Shown: positions 8,153-17,586, counted from the stretch's first letter. The stretch is 32,811 bases of DNA from an uncultured Bacteroidaceae bacterium (GCA_904502235.1 CAJGDP010000020.1:1-32811), one strand, 5' to 3'. Numbers and translations: made by a program. Notes: generated by a model not told the origin, from the sequence alone.

Positions 8153-11100
8153 ATGAAAAGACTTTTAACTTCGTTAATATGCAGTTTACTTTTAACTGCT
8201 GTGGCATTTGCCGACGAGCCGTTCCGTAATCACAGGTACGACTCGTTCAAAGTGTTATCTACCAATAACAACAGTATTGTATTTATTGGCAACAGCATCA
8301 CCGACATGCACTGTTGGCCGGAGGCCTTTATAACATCAGAAGGCAACTATCTGCCAATTGTCAACAGAGGAAACTCCGGTACATATTCAACCGAGCAGAG
8401 CGATAACCTTGAGTCATACATTGCCGGCAAGCCCAAGAAGGTGTTCATGATGATTGGTACAAACGACATTGCAACACGAGGACTGAATTTCACTGGAGAA
8501 CAGGTTCTGACATACATAAAGAGTATGGTTGACCGCATACAGAAGCGTTCACCCGAAACAAAGATTTATCTGTACTGCATTCTTAAAAGCGACTATGGCT
8601 ACAGAGTGGAAGCGACATGGCTTCATGCCAATGAATTGATAAAGGAATATGTCGCAAAAACAAATTCCGACAAGTTGAAATATGTAGATATTTACGACGA
8701 ATTGGCTTGCGTTGCCGACGGCGGCGAATGGAGCTACGACAAACTGCACCTCACTGCAGCCGCATACGAAATATGGTGTCAATCCATATGCGAGCATCTT
8801 GCCGAGGGAGAGACATACACAGTTGAGACTGTTTACCCCAGCGGTTCTTCTACAAAGCAAAACAACGGTGGTTTTGGCAGAACAACACACGGTATGCGTG
8901 CAACATATTTCAGCATGTTGCCTATAAGCACCCAGGACGTACTTGTATTCGGTGACGAATTCATCAAGAACGGCGAGTGGCAGGAGCTGCTTGGCAACCC
9001 CAACGTAAAGAACCGCGGTACAGGCTGGGGCTATGGTGGCGACATCGCAACAACAAGCAAAATTGTCGATGCAACATATGCAAACACAGGCGTGGAAAAG
9101 AAGGATGCAAAGGCCATCTTCATCTACACAGGTACAGGCGACTGCAACGGTACAACAAACATCGAAACAGTAAAGAGCAACTATAAGGCACTTGTTGACA
9201 AGGTTGCGCAGAATTCGCCAAATTCTAAAATCTACCTTATGGCACTCTGCCCCACCGACAATGCAAGCAACAACACCAACCGCATTTCCGCGCTCAACAG
9301 CTATATGCAGAGCCTTGCAACAGGCAACATCAAGTATGTGGACACATATACACCGTTGCTCAACGGCAATGTAGCCAATACAAAGTATTTCTACCCAAGC
9401 AACTACCTTGGCGGTTTGGGATATGTTGTAATGGCAAACGCAATGAAGGATGCTCTAAAGACAGATTTTCCTTCTGACACATATACTGTAATAAGCGAGG
9501 CTGATGCCGAGGTACGCTATACACAGGCAGGTTTGCGCAACAGACTGACACAAGCCATCGCCAAAGGCATGGTTGCAGAGCGTGGCGACGCTATGGGACA
9601 ATACAATGCAGAGAAGATGGCGACTTTCGATGCCAAAATAGTAAATGCCAACACTCTTTTAGAGAAAAACAACATCAAAGAATCCGAAGTAACAGCACTT
9701 GTCGAGGAATTCGATACACTTATTAAAGAGGCACTCTCTATGCCAAAGGCAAGCACTGCCGAAAACGAGTATTGGTATCAGATGACTTCGTTACGCAGCA
9801 ACAATCTGTATGTAAGCGCCGAAGGTCAGGCTACCGGTGTTGTAGGTAAGGAGAACACAACCTCATCGGCTACATCAATGTGGAAGTTTGTTGACCGTGG
9901 CGACAACACATTCGACATTATAAACCGCGAATACAATTCATATCTGAACCCTGTTGCAACATACAACACACAGATAACAACCACAACATCCAAGCCCTCT
10001 AAAGGCTGGACTGTCAGCTATGCAAACACACCTGCATACTATATAATTTCCTCGGGCGATGTACAGTTGAACCAGACAGGCGACGGACAGAGTTACAAGA
10101 TATATAACTGGAGCAACAGCACCACTCTTGGAAGCGACCGTGGTGATACCGGATGCCAGTTATCTATCTTTGAGGCAGGAGAAATAGTAGAGAGTGTTTC
10201 AGAACTCACATATACCATTGACAAGAGTAACGGTAATCTCTATCGTGCCGACGGTTCAGCCAACCAGAACTGGAACTGCACATGGAAAAGCAACACCACT
10301 CCACAATTGCAGTTCGGATGCGGTACTGTCAACAACATGAACTGGGCAAACAACAACGTACAGATGATGACAGGAACAGCCGGCAGTGCAACATACGCCA
10401 TTACTGCTCCTGCAGGCTATGTAATTACAGAGTACAGCTTCACATTTGCCAACAATGGGCATAGCACAGCTCTTGACCTTACAATGGATAACGGTGCCGC
10501 TTATACAACATCCACCACAGCACAGACCATCAGTGCCAAGAACCAGAATTCAAGTTCGGTATCATTTACCTTGGCAGGCAACAACGGTAACGGCGTGGTG
10601 CTGACAAACTTTGTTGTAAAAGTAAAGGAAGACAAAATTGAAGCAGCAAAAATCAGTACCGAAGGTGATGAACATTGGTACTATATCTCAAACGCATCAT
10701 CAAAGGCATACTGTGCAGGCAAAGTTATATATTACGACAACGAGACCGAGATACTGCGCTTTGGAGAAAAGACATTCAGCGCCGACCGCGTATGGAGTTT
10801 CTGGGAAAAGGACGGTAAACTTGCCATCAAGAACTACAGAGGTGAATATTTCGGTACTGCCGGACAAGGCACCGGTAACAGCACCGCATTCGGTGTTGTC
10901 AGCGAAGCAAACCATATCTATAACATACAGAGTTCATACGGTTTCTTCATCATAAAAGACAATGCTGTTGAACTGCACGCACAGCAGGATGGTGCAAAGA
11001 TTGTACGTTGGGCAGCCGATGCCGACGGCGCATCGCTATGGAAATTCGACGAAGTTGACACAAGCAACGCTTCGGCAGAATTTGCATCGTCAAAGGTAGC

Positions 11101-12811
11101 TCAAGGCAAGATAAGTACAGGTATCGGCAACACCGACCAACCAATAGTACGTTCTGTCATACGAGTAAGCGGTTTGGAAGGCAACATCAACTTCCAGGGC
11201 GTAAAGGGAACATTCACTGGAACCGACAAGAACGATATCACCAACGTAAAGGCATACTTTGCAAGCAATGCGCGCGAACTTTTTGTTGACCCCGACAAGA
11301 AGATGACTTGGCGCGAAGAGAACGGTGAGCAGTTCGGCGAAGCCGTTACTTTAAACAGCGACGGCACATTCACAATCACCGGAACAAAAGAGTTGAAGCC
11401 CGGCGACAACTATCTGTGGATTACTTACGACATTGCAGAAACCGCAAAAGAGGGCAACACCGTGGATACAGAAATAACAGCCTACACCATCGACGGCAAA
11501 GAGATTGCCGAGAACAACGGTAACCCCGCATACAGCGCAACAATCTTCCTTTCAGAAGGTGCTGTACTCATGCCGATGGACAAGGGTTCACGCTACTACC
11601 GTATTCCTTCAATTACAGTAACAAAGGACGGAACACGTCTTGTAACACTTACCGACGACCGTAAAGCACATGGAGCCGACCTTCCAAACCACTGTTACCT
11701 TGTTGCACAATACTCCGATGACATGGGTAAGACATGGAGCGACCCTGTAACCGTTGCAGGAACTGCTGAAACCGGCGGTGACTACGGTCACGGCGATGCC
11801 TCAATCGTAACAAACCGCGACAACGGAGAAATTGTGGGTATTATGACAAGTGCCGGCACATACGGACACGGTTTCTTTGCCGGAACAGCCGCAGAGCCTC
11901 CACGTTGGAAGACAATCGTCAGCCGTGATAACGGAGAGACATGGGAGACACCGGTCGACCACACAGACACCCTGTTCGGAGCAAACTGCTCTAACCCATA
12001 CACACAGACTTGGAAGAGCGGATTCTCGGGTTCGGGCGCAGCTCTCCAGAAACGTGACGGAACATTGGTTTCAAGTTTTGTGAACCGTCAGGCAGACAAT
12101 AGCCAGCACTTCTACTTCTTCATGAGTAAGGATGGCGGACAGAGCTGGTATGTAAGCGGTACAAGCGGTACAAGCAGTGCCGACGAGCCAAAGACATTGG
12201 AACGCAACAACGGCGACCTTGCCATAAGCGTACGTGCAAGCGGTTACAACTACTACAACTACACATCGGACGACGGTGCTACATGGCACATGCCTTCACA
12301 GACACGCTTTACAACAGGTATCTCGGGCAACGCATGCGATGGCGAATATATGGTATGGTGTTCAACGGTAGAGGGTAATCCATGGAACATTGCATTCCAG
12401 ACATTGCCTAACAACAGCAGCCGTCAGAATGTAAGTATAGCTTTGTCAACCGACGAAGGTGCAACATTCGGCACACCAAAGACCATCTGCCCACGCGGTT
12501 CGGCATACAGTGCAGCTGTTGTACTCCCCGACGGCACATTGGGCGTATATTATGAGGAGAATGGAGTTTATGATGGTTTTGTAATGCGCTTTGTACGTTT
12601 CTCACTCGATTGGGCAAGTAACGGAACTTACAAGTTTACCGAAGATAAACCATTCTACCCCATCAAATCTACAGCACAGACAGCTATTGAAGAGTTGAAA
12701 GAACTGAAAGCAGAAAGCAATGAGACATATGATCTCCAAGGTCGCAAGGTTATGACACCTGTGAAGGGAGGCATATACATCCAGAACGGAAAGAAATTCA
12801 TTGCAGAATAA
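8153..12811 (+). CDS. Multidomain secreted sialidase: SGNH esterase, degenerate SGNH, accessory modules, GH33, sorting tail
   Basis: The protein has 1552 residues. In order: signal peptide (1-20). SGNH hydrolase 1 (about 30-220) with GNSIT (Ser48), NRGNSG, IGTND (N104) and DKLH (D196, H199). A second SGNH-like fold (about 255-440) whose matching motifs read FGDEF, NRGTG, GTGD and PSNY, so its catalytic residues are lost. A helical linker (about 450-535). Two ricin/trefoil-like modules (about 540-685 and 830-965) around a beta-rich domain. A sialidase N-terminal (BNR-associated) domain (about 970-1130). GH33 with the RIP arginine near 1149, five Asp boxes near 1187, 1256, 1325, 1372 and 1433, and VYYEEN near the end. 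The last 30 residues (YDLQGRKV...GGIYIQNGKKF) resemble a short T9SS/Por tail. Known GH33 function: release of terminal sialic acid. The active SGNH domain may remove O-acetyl groups that block cleavage (inference). Confidence 0.92.
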   Translation: MKRLLTSLICSLLLTAVAFADEPFRNHRYDSFKVLSTNNNSIVFIGNSITDMHCWPEAFITSEGNYLPIVNRGNSGTYSTEQSDNLESYIAGKPKKVFMMIGTNDIATRGLNFTGEQVLTYIKSMVDRIQKRSPETKIYLYCILKSDYGYRVEATWLHANELIKEYVAKTNSDKLKYVDIYDELACVADGGEWSYDKLHLTAAAYEIWCQSICEHLAEGETYTVETVYPSGSSTKQNNGGFGRTTHGMRATYFSMLPISTQDVLVFGDEFIKNGEWQELLGNPNVKNRGTGWGYGGDIATTSKIVDATYANTGVEKKDAKAIFIYTGTGDCNGTTNIETVKSNYKALVDKVAQNSPNSKIYLMALCPTDNASNNTNRISALNSYMQSLATGNIKYVDTYTPLLNGNVANTKYFYPSNYLGGLGYVVMANAMKDALKTDFPSDTYTVISEADAEVRYTQAGLRNRLTQAIAKGMVAERGDAMGQYNAEKMATFDAKIVNANTLLEKNNIKESEVTALVEEFDTLIKEALSMPKASTAENEYWYQMTSLRSNNLYVSAEGQATGVVGKENTTSSATSMWKFVDRGDNTFDIINREYNSYLNPVATYNTQITTTTSKPSKGWTVSYANTPAYYIISSGDVQLNQTGDGQSYKIYNWSNSTTLGSDRGDTGCQLSIFEAGEIVESVSELTYTIDKSNGNLYRADGSANQNWNCTWKSNTTPQLQFGCGTVNNMNWANNNVQMMTGTAGSATYAITAPAGYVITEYSFTFANNGHSTALDLTMDNGAAYTTSTTAQTISAKNQNSSSVSFTLAGNNGNGVVLTNFVVKVKEDKIEAAKISTEGDEHWYYISNASSKAYCAGKVIYYDNETEILRFGEKTFSADRVWSFWEKDGKLAIKNYRGEYFGTAGQGTGNSTAFGVVSEANHIYNIQSSYGFFIIKDNAVELHAQQDGAKIVRWAADADGASLWKFDEVDTSNASAEFASSKVAQGKISTGIGNTDQPIVRSVIRVSGLEGNINFQGVKGTFTGTDKNDITNVKAYFASNARELFVDPDKKMTWREENGEQFGEAVTLNSDGTFTITGTKELKPGDNYLWITYDIAETAKEGNTVDTEITAYTIDGKEIAENNGNPAYSATIFLSEGAVLMPMDKGSRYYRIPSITVTKDGTRLVTLTDDRKAHGADLPNHCYLVAQYSDDMGKTWSDPVTVAGTAETGGDYGHGDASIVTNRDNGEIVGIMTSAGTYGHGFFAGTAAEPPRWKTIVSRDNGETWETPVDHTDTLFGANCSNPYTQTWKSGFSGSGAALQKRDGTLVSSFVNRQADNSQHFYFFMSKDGGQSWYVSGTSGTSSADEPKTLERNNGDLAISVRASGYNYYNYTSDDGATWHMPSQTRFTTGISGNACDGEYMVWCSTVEGNPWNIAFQTLPNNSSRQNVSIALSTDEGATFGTPKTICPRGSAYSAAVVLPDGTLGVYYEENGVYDGFVMRFVRFSLDWASNGTYKFTEDKPFYPIKSTAQTAIEELKELKAESNETYDLQGRKVMTPVKGGIYIQNGKKFIAE

Positions 12812-12828
12812 ATACACACCATAAAAAG

Positions 12829-12864
12829 CAAAAGGAGCAGTTTTTTGGTGAATTGCTCCTTTTG
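12829..12864 (+). terminator. Intrinsic terminator after the sialidase gene
   Basis: CAAAAGGAGCA (12829-12839) and TGCTCCTTTTG (12854-12864) form a perfect 11-bp stem with a 14-base T-rich loop, 17 bases after the sialidase stop. The loop also holds the TTTG that serves as -33 box for the next gene. Confidence 0.7.
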
Positions 12865-12875
12865 TAGTTTCTTTG
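12844..12875 (+). promoter_or_regulatory. Possible promoter of the sialate O-acetylesterase gene inside the terminator loop
   Basis: TTTG (12844-12847), a 20-bp spacer and TTTCTTTG (12868-12875) fit the Bacteroidota spacing, with one mismatch in the -7 box. The ATG is 19 bases downstream. Confidence 0.4.
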
Positions 12876-12894
12876 CATAGTATTAAAAACAGCT

Positions 12895-14964
12895 ATGAGA
12901 AAAATCATCACAATATTACTGCTTGCATTGCCATTGTTAAGCATTGCACAAGCAAAGACGAAGGTTGCCTGCATAGGCAACAGCGTAACATACGGTTACG
13001 GGCACAAGACACCGGGCAAGACTTCATACCCTGCACAGTTGCAACAGTTGCTTGGCGACAGTTACGAGGTGCGCAATTTCGGACATTCAGGCGCGACACT
13101 GTTAAGCAAAGGGCATCGTCCTTATATTAACCTGCCCGAATACAAGGCTGCACTTGAATTTGCGCCGGACATTGCCATAATCCATTTGGGGCTGAACGAC
13201 ACCGACCCACGCAACTGGCCAAACTATCGCGATGAATTCTACGGCGACTATATAAACATAATAGAAGCCTTGCGCCAAGCTAATCCCAAAGTCGAAGTCT
13301 ACATTTGCCAAATGACACCCATTTTCCATTGGCACCGTCGTTTCAAGAGCGGTACGCGCGACTGGTATCATCAGATACAGGAACTTATTCCGTACATTGC
13401 CGAATATGATATGTTCGAGCTGATAGACCTTAGCCGATATCTTTATCATCGCCCCGACCTTATGCCCGACGCATTGCATCCCAATGAGCAAGGAGCAGGC
13501 ATAATAGCAAAGCAGGTATATTCAGCCATCACGAATGATTTTGGAGGATTGTCGTTGCCGGCAATATACAGCGACAATATGGTTATTCAGCGTGGCAAGC
13601 CATTTGTTGTAAAAGGTACGGCAAATGCAGGCGATGAAGTTACCGTAAAGCTTGGCAAAAAGGCTGTAAAGACATATACCAACGAATGGGGTGAATGGGA
13701 AGCGACATTTGCACCGATGGAAGCCGACGGAAAAAGCCATACAATGACCGTTGAATGTGGAAAAGGAAAAATCACTTACAAGAACATTGCCGTTGGCGAG
13801 GTGTGGCTATGCTCGGGACAATCAAACATGGCATTTATGGTAAAGGAGAGTTCACACATAGAAAAGAGCCTTGCAAATGTAAAAGGCAAGGATATTCGCC
13901 TTTACGACATGAAACCACGCGTACTTACAAACAACATGGAGTGGGATTCCATTGACCTTGTAAAACTGAATAACCACGACTATTATCTGCCAACAGAGTG
14001 GCAGATGCAGAACGAACAGAATGTAAGCGATTTCTCGGCTGTGGCATACCATTTCGGAGCCATGCTTGCCGACTCGCTCGGCGTTCCCATAGGACTTATA
14101 TGCAATGCTGTTGGCGGAGCACCTGCCGAGGCATACATCGACCGCAAGACATTGGAGTTCCACCCCGTGCTTGTGGATATACTCTATAACTGGCGCGATA
14201 ATGATATGATTCAGGACTGGTGCCGTGGCAGAGCAAGCAAGAACATTGCCAAGAGCAACAACAAACTGCAACGCCACCCATACGAGCCCTGCTACCTTTA
14301 CGAAACAGGTATAATGCCAATAGCACACTACCCCATAAAAGGTGCCATATGGTATCAGGGAGAATCCAATGCACACAATGTAGAACTTCACGAAGTGATA
14401 TTCCCCACCCTTATAGATTGTTGGCGCAGAACGTGGAACAACCCCGAAATGCCATTCTATTTTGTTCAGCTATCAAGCATTAACCGCCCGTCGTGGCCGC
14501 ATTTCCGCGATTCACAACGCGAAATGGCGGCAGAAATCCCCAACTGCGACTTTGCTGTATCGAGCGACAAAGGGCACCCCACCGATGTGCATCCAAAGGA
14601 GAAAGCTCCTGTCGGTGAGCGTCTTGCACGCCTTGCGCTCAACCAGACCTACGGTATGAGTCATGTTGCACAGCACGGACCGACACCTGTAAATGCAAAG
14701 ACAATAAACGGCAAGACTATCATTGAGTTCAGCAATGCAAATGAACTCAAAACAAGCGACGGCGAGCCATTGCGCGGGCTGGAATGCGGATTTACAGGTT
14801 CATTTAAAACTATTCCGCAAGAAAAAATCACAATAGAGGGCAACCGAATAATACTTGACTTCCCCACAGTGATGATACGCTACGCGTGGAAACCTTATAC
14901 CGATGCAAATCTTGTAAATGAATCCGACTTGCCGGCAAGTACATTTGAGATAGTTATAGAATAA
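12895..14964 (+). CDS. Sialate O-acetylesterase-like protein: SGNH hydrolase plus SASA (DUF303) domain
   Basis: The protein has 689 residues and a signal peptide of about 20 residues (ends IAQA). Domain 1 (about 22-220) is an SGNH/GDSL esterase with IGNSVTYG (Ser30), HLGLNDTD and DALHP. A beta-rich linker (YSDNMVIQRGKPF...) leads to a sialate-O-acetylesterase domain with CSGQSNM (Ser310), WYQGESN (486-492) and TDVHPKE (D564, H566). Both esterase sites look complete. Known SASA function: hydrolysis of 9-O-acetyl groups on sialic acid, which makes sialidase substrates accessible. This fits its place 83 bp behind the sialidase. The first SGNH domain could act on a different acetyl position or sugar. 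It ends without a sorting tail, so it is probably periplasmic. The stop codon sits inside a long palindrome shared with kbl. Confidence 0.9.
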   Translation: MRKIITILLLALPLLSIAQAKTKVACIGNSVTYGYGHKTPGKTSYPAQLQQLLGDSYEVRNFGHSGATLLSKGHRPYINLPEYKAALEFAPDIAIIHLGLNDTDPRNWPNYRDEFYGDYINIIEALRQANPKVEVYICQMTPIFHWHRRFKSGTRDWYHQIQELIPYIAEYDMFELIDLSRYLYHRPDLMPDALHPNEQGAGIIAKQVYSAITNDFGGLSLPAIYSDNMVIQRGKPFVVKGTANAGDEVTVKLGKKAVKTYTNEWGEWEATFAPMEADGKSHTMTVECGKGKITYKNIAVGEVWLCSGQSNMAFMVKESSHIEKSLANVKGKDIRLYDMKPRVLTNNMEWDSIDLVKLNNHDYYLPTEWQMQNEQNVSDFSAVAYHFGAMLADSLGVPIGLICNAVGGAPAEAYIDRKTLEFHPVLVDILYNWRDNDMIQDWCRGRASKNIAKSNNKLQRHPYEPCYLYETGIMPIAHYPIKGAIWYQGESNAHNVELHEVIFPTLIDCWRRTWNNPEMPFYFVQLSSINRPSWPHFRDSQREMAAEIPNCDFAVSSDKGHPTDVHPKEKAPVGERLARLALNQTYGMSHVAQHGPTPVNAKTINGKTIIEFSNANELKTSDGEPLRGLECGFTGSFKTIPQEKITIEGNRIILDFPTVMIRYAWKPYTDANLVNESDLPASTFEIVIE

Positions 14965-15001
14965 TAAAAGCGCCTTGCGGCGCTTTTATTATTCTATAAC
15001 T
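14952..15001. terminator. Bidirectional terminator: 23-bp perfect palindrome spanning both stop codons
   Basis: Bases 14952-14974 are the exact reverse complement of 14979-15001, with loop TTGC. The TAA of the plus gene (14962-14964) and of kbl (14989-14991) both lie in the arms, so both genes end in the same codons GTT ATA GAA TAA and both proteins end in -VIE. The T tracts for each direction lie inside the arms. Confidence 0.85.
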
Positions 15002-16179
15002 CCAAGTTCTTTTCCAACCTTTATGAAAGCATTGATTGCCTTGTCCAGGTGCTCCTGCTCGTGAGCCGCAGAGAGCTGTACGCGAATACGTGCCTCGCCC
15101 TTTGGAACAACCGGATAGTAGAAACCTGTAACGAAGATACCCTCCTGCGCCATCTTCTGTGCGAACACCTGTGAAAGAGGAGCATCATAAAGCATAACGG
15201 CGCAGATAGCCGACTGTGTAGGCTTAATGTCGAAACCAGCAGCCAACATCTTGTCGCGGAAGTAGTTCACATTGTTCTGCAGTTTGGTGTGGAGTTCATC
15301 GCTCTCGGCAAGCATCTTGAACACCTCTATAGATGCACCGACTACTGATGGTGGCAATGAGTTAGAGAACAGATAAGGACGTGAACGCTGACGGAGCATA
15401 TCTATAATCTCCTTGCGACCGGTGGTGAAACCACCTACCGCACCACCGAAAGCCTTACCGAATGTACCTGTGAAGATATCGATGCGTCCGTAGCAGTCGA
15501 ACTGCTCGGCAACGCCATGACCAGTTGCGCCCACAACACCTGCAGAGTGGCTCTCATCCACCATTACAAGTGCATTGTACTTTTCTGCAAGGTCGCATAT
15601 CTTATCCATTGGAGCAACATTACCGTCCATTGAGAATACACCGTCGGTAACGATTATGCGGAAACGCTGTGCCTGAGCCTCCTGCAGGCAACGCTCCAAA
15701 TCCGCCATATCGGCATTGGCATAACGATAACGCTGTGCCTTGCAAAGACGTACACCGTCGATAATTGACGCATGGTTCAAAGAATCGGAGATAATGGCAT
15801 CCTCGGCTGTAAACAGAGGCTCGAACAAGCCACCGTTTGCATCGAAACAAGCAGCATACAGGATTGTATCCTCGGTCTTGAAGTAGTCGGCAACAGCCTT
15901 TTCAAGTGTCTTGTGATAGTCCTGAGTTCCGCATATGAAACGTACCGATGACATACCGAAGCCACGTGCGTCCATAGCCTCTTGCGCCGCCTTCATGAGA
16001 CGTGGATTGTTCGACAAGCCAAGATAGTTGTTTGCACAGAAGTTTAGTGCCTTTGAACCATCTTCAAGAGTGATCTCGGCAAACTGCTGCGATGCGATAT
16101 TGCGTTCCTTCTTATAGAGACCTGCCTCCTCTATTGCGGCAAGTTCGTTCTGCAAGTGTTGTTGAAATTTTCCGTACAT
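14989..16179 (-). CDS. kbl: Glycine C-acetyltransferase (2-amino-3-ketobutyrate CoA ligase)
   Basis: This 396-residue protein is a fold-type I PLP enzyme of the alpha-oxoamine synthase family. It shows NFCANNYLGL (46-55), the cofactor-binding VDESHSAGVVG (207-217) and the Schiff-base lysine in FTGTFGKAFGG (K242). The length matches E. coli Kbl. It cleaves 2-amino-3-oxobutyrate with CoA to glycine and acetyl-CoA in the cytoplasm, the second step of threonine breakdown. The first-step enzyme, the SDR-type threonine dehydrogenase, is encoded 1.4 kb away on the other strand, which supports Kbl over related synthases (8-amino-7-oxononanoate, 5-aminolevulinate). Its promoter is back to back with that of the DUF819 gene. 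Confidence 0.95.
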   Translation of the reverse strand: MYGKFQQHLQNELAAIEEAGLYKKERNIASQQFAEITLEDGSKALNFCANNYLGLSNNPRLMKAAQEAMDARGFGMSSVRFICGTQDYHKTLEKAVADYFKTEDTILYAACFDANGGLFEPLFTAEDAIISDSLNHASIIDGVRLCKAQRYRYANADMADLERCLQEAQAQRFRIIVTDGVFSMDGNVAPMDKICDLAEKYNALVMVDESHSAGVVGATGHGVAEQFDCYGRIDIFTGTFGKAFGGAVGGFTTGRKEIIDMLRQRSRPYLFSNSLPPSVVGASIEVFKMLAESDELHTKLQNNVNYFRDKMLAAGFDIKPTQSAICAVMLYDAPLSQVFAQKMAQEGIFVTGFYYPVVPKGEARIRVQLSAAHEQEHLDKAINAFIKVGKELGVIE

Positions 16180-16217
16180 TATTATATAGTTTTAGTTAAA
16201 GACAAATTATTTTCACA

Positions 16218-16249
16218 CAAAAGTACCGTTTTAAAGTCAATAAGACAAA
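16218..16249 (-). promoter_or_regulatory. Promoter of kbl
   Basis: The minus strand shows TTTG (16249-16246), a 20-bp spacer and TACTTTTG (16225-16218), an exact match to the Bacteroidota consensus, 38 bases before the kbl ATG. Confidence 0.85.
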
Positions 16250-16275
16250 AATAATATCAATTAAAAATTTGTTAA

Positions 16276-16307
16276 TTTGGGTCATATAAATAAAAATTGT
16301 ACCTTTG
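16276..16307 (+). promoter_or_regulatory. Promoter of the DUF819 gene
   Basis: TTTG (16276-16279), a 20-bp spacer and TACCTTTG (16300-16307) match the Bacteroidota consensus exactly. The two divergent -33 boxes are only 26 bp apart. Confidence 0.85.
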
Positions 16308-16360
16308 GCACAGATAAAAAAGATTAAATAGACTTAACACAAGTCATAAAATGAACATAT

Positions 16361-17530
16361 ATGATAGCAAACATTCTATTGATAATATTCTATCTTACAG
16401 CACCTGCAGGTGTGTTGTTCATATGTCGCAAGAACAAAGTCTTTGGTAAAATAGGCCCGGTATTGACACTATACCTCTTGGGTGTTTTAGTAGCCAACAT
16501 TGGAATTTTTCCCACAGAGGAGACCGAGTACAAGAAACTCTTCGACTTTATGGAATCATTCTCGGGCGCACTCATTCCATTAGCACTTCCAATGATACTT
16601 TTCGGATGTAACTTCAAGAAATTCTCTTTGGGTAAATCCCTGAAAGCATTGGTTGTGGGCGTATTTTCAATACTTGCATTCGTACTGGTGGGATATCTTG
16701 TTTTCAGTAATAACCTTGGCGAAGAGAGCAAGAAGATGGGTGCCGCACTCACCGGTCAATACCTTGGAGGAGCAGCCAACCTTGCAGCCATCAAGCAGAT
16801 GCTTGGACTCAGTTCCGAGAACTTCGTCATTCTCTCTACCTGCAACCTCATAGTCTCATTCTTTTACCTTATGTTCCTCATGGGTGGCGGTGTAAAAATT
16901 GCACGCAGGATTGTGGGCAAGCGTGGTGGCAAGGATCAGAACGTGAATGTAGAGGAATATACCGACGAGAACCCCTACAAGGATTTCGGCAAGAAAAAGA
17001 GCCTGATACAGCTCGGCAAGGTACTTGTGGCGGCTGCTGTTGTAATGGGTATATCAGTCTACATCGGCACTGTTGCCGGAGGTGGCAAAGGCATATCAAT
17101 GACAGCACTGATTCTTTCAATAACCACCTTGTCCTTACTGCTCACTGTCTGGAAAGAGGTACGCACCTGGGACAAGAGTTATGATGCCGGTATGTATCTT
17201 ATATATGTTTTCTGTCTTGTAATGGCAACGATGGCCGACCTTGGCAAAATCGACTGGAACCAGAGCCTTTACATACTGTTGTTCCAAGCAGTGATAATCT
17301 TCGGTTCACTGTTCCTCGCAATTATCCTTGCAAGAGCATTCCGCATTGATGCCGATTCAGCCGTCATCACATCCGACACACTCATAAATTCACCGCTCTG
17401 CGTGCCCATGATTGCAGCAACGATGAAGAACAAGGATGTAATTATGGTAGGTATCGCCAACGGCCTTGCCGGCTATGCAATAGGCAACTACTTAGGTTTT
17501 CTAATGTTCAACCTGCTGGGGTTGCTTTAA
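16361..17530 (+). CDS. DUF819 family integral membrane protein
   Basis: This 389-residue protein has about ten hydrophobic membrane segments. It begins with the family pattern in which a first helix leads to a basic loop (FICRKNKVFGKIGPVL), and contains the conserved GAALTGQYLGGAANLAAIKQMLGL motif and a second half with SAVITSDTLINSPLCVPMIAATM. DUF819 is a widespread membrane family without an established substrate as far as I know. Its place between kbl and tdh, with a promoter back to back with kbl, suggests transport of threonine, glycine or a related metabolite; that is inference from context. The ATG at 16351 is out of frame, and 16361 opens the hydrophobic N-terminus directly. Confidence 0.88.
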   Translation: MIANILLIIFYLTAPAGVLFICRKNKVFGKIGPVLTLYLLGVLVANIGIFPTEETEYKKLFDFMESFSGALIPLALPMILFGCNFKKFSLGKSLKALVVGVFSILAFVLVGYLVFSNNLGEESKKMGAALTGQYLGGAANLAAIKQMLGLSSENFVILSTCNLIVSFFYLMFLMGGGVKIARRIVGKRGGKDQNVNVEEYTDENPYKDFGKKKSLIQLGKVLVAAAVVMGISVYIGTVAGGGKGISMTALILSITTLSLLLTVWKEVRTWDKSYDAGMYLIYVFCLVMATMADLGKIDWNQSLYILLFQAVIIFGSLFLAIILARAFRIDADSAVITSDTLINSPLCVPMIAATMKNKDVIMVGIANGLAGYAIGNYLGFLMFNLLGLL

Positions 17531-17555
17531 AATTCGCATTTTATAACAAAAAATA

Positions 17556-17586
17556 TTTGTTGCTATTATTATAAGCAGTAACTTTG
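17556..17586 (+). promoter_or_regulatory. Promoter of tdh
   Basis: TTTG (17556-17559), a 19-bp spacer and TAACTTTG (17579-17586) lie 28 bases before the tdh ATG, so tdh can be expressed independently of the DUF819 gene. Confidence 0.75.

Noticed and set aside
12157..12180. Short tandem repeat of GGTACAAGC in the sialidase as a phase-variation tract
   Set aside because: Units are 9 bp and keep the frame, so copy change would only lengthen a Gly-Thr-Ser loop; only two to three copies exist.
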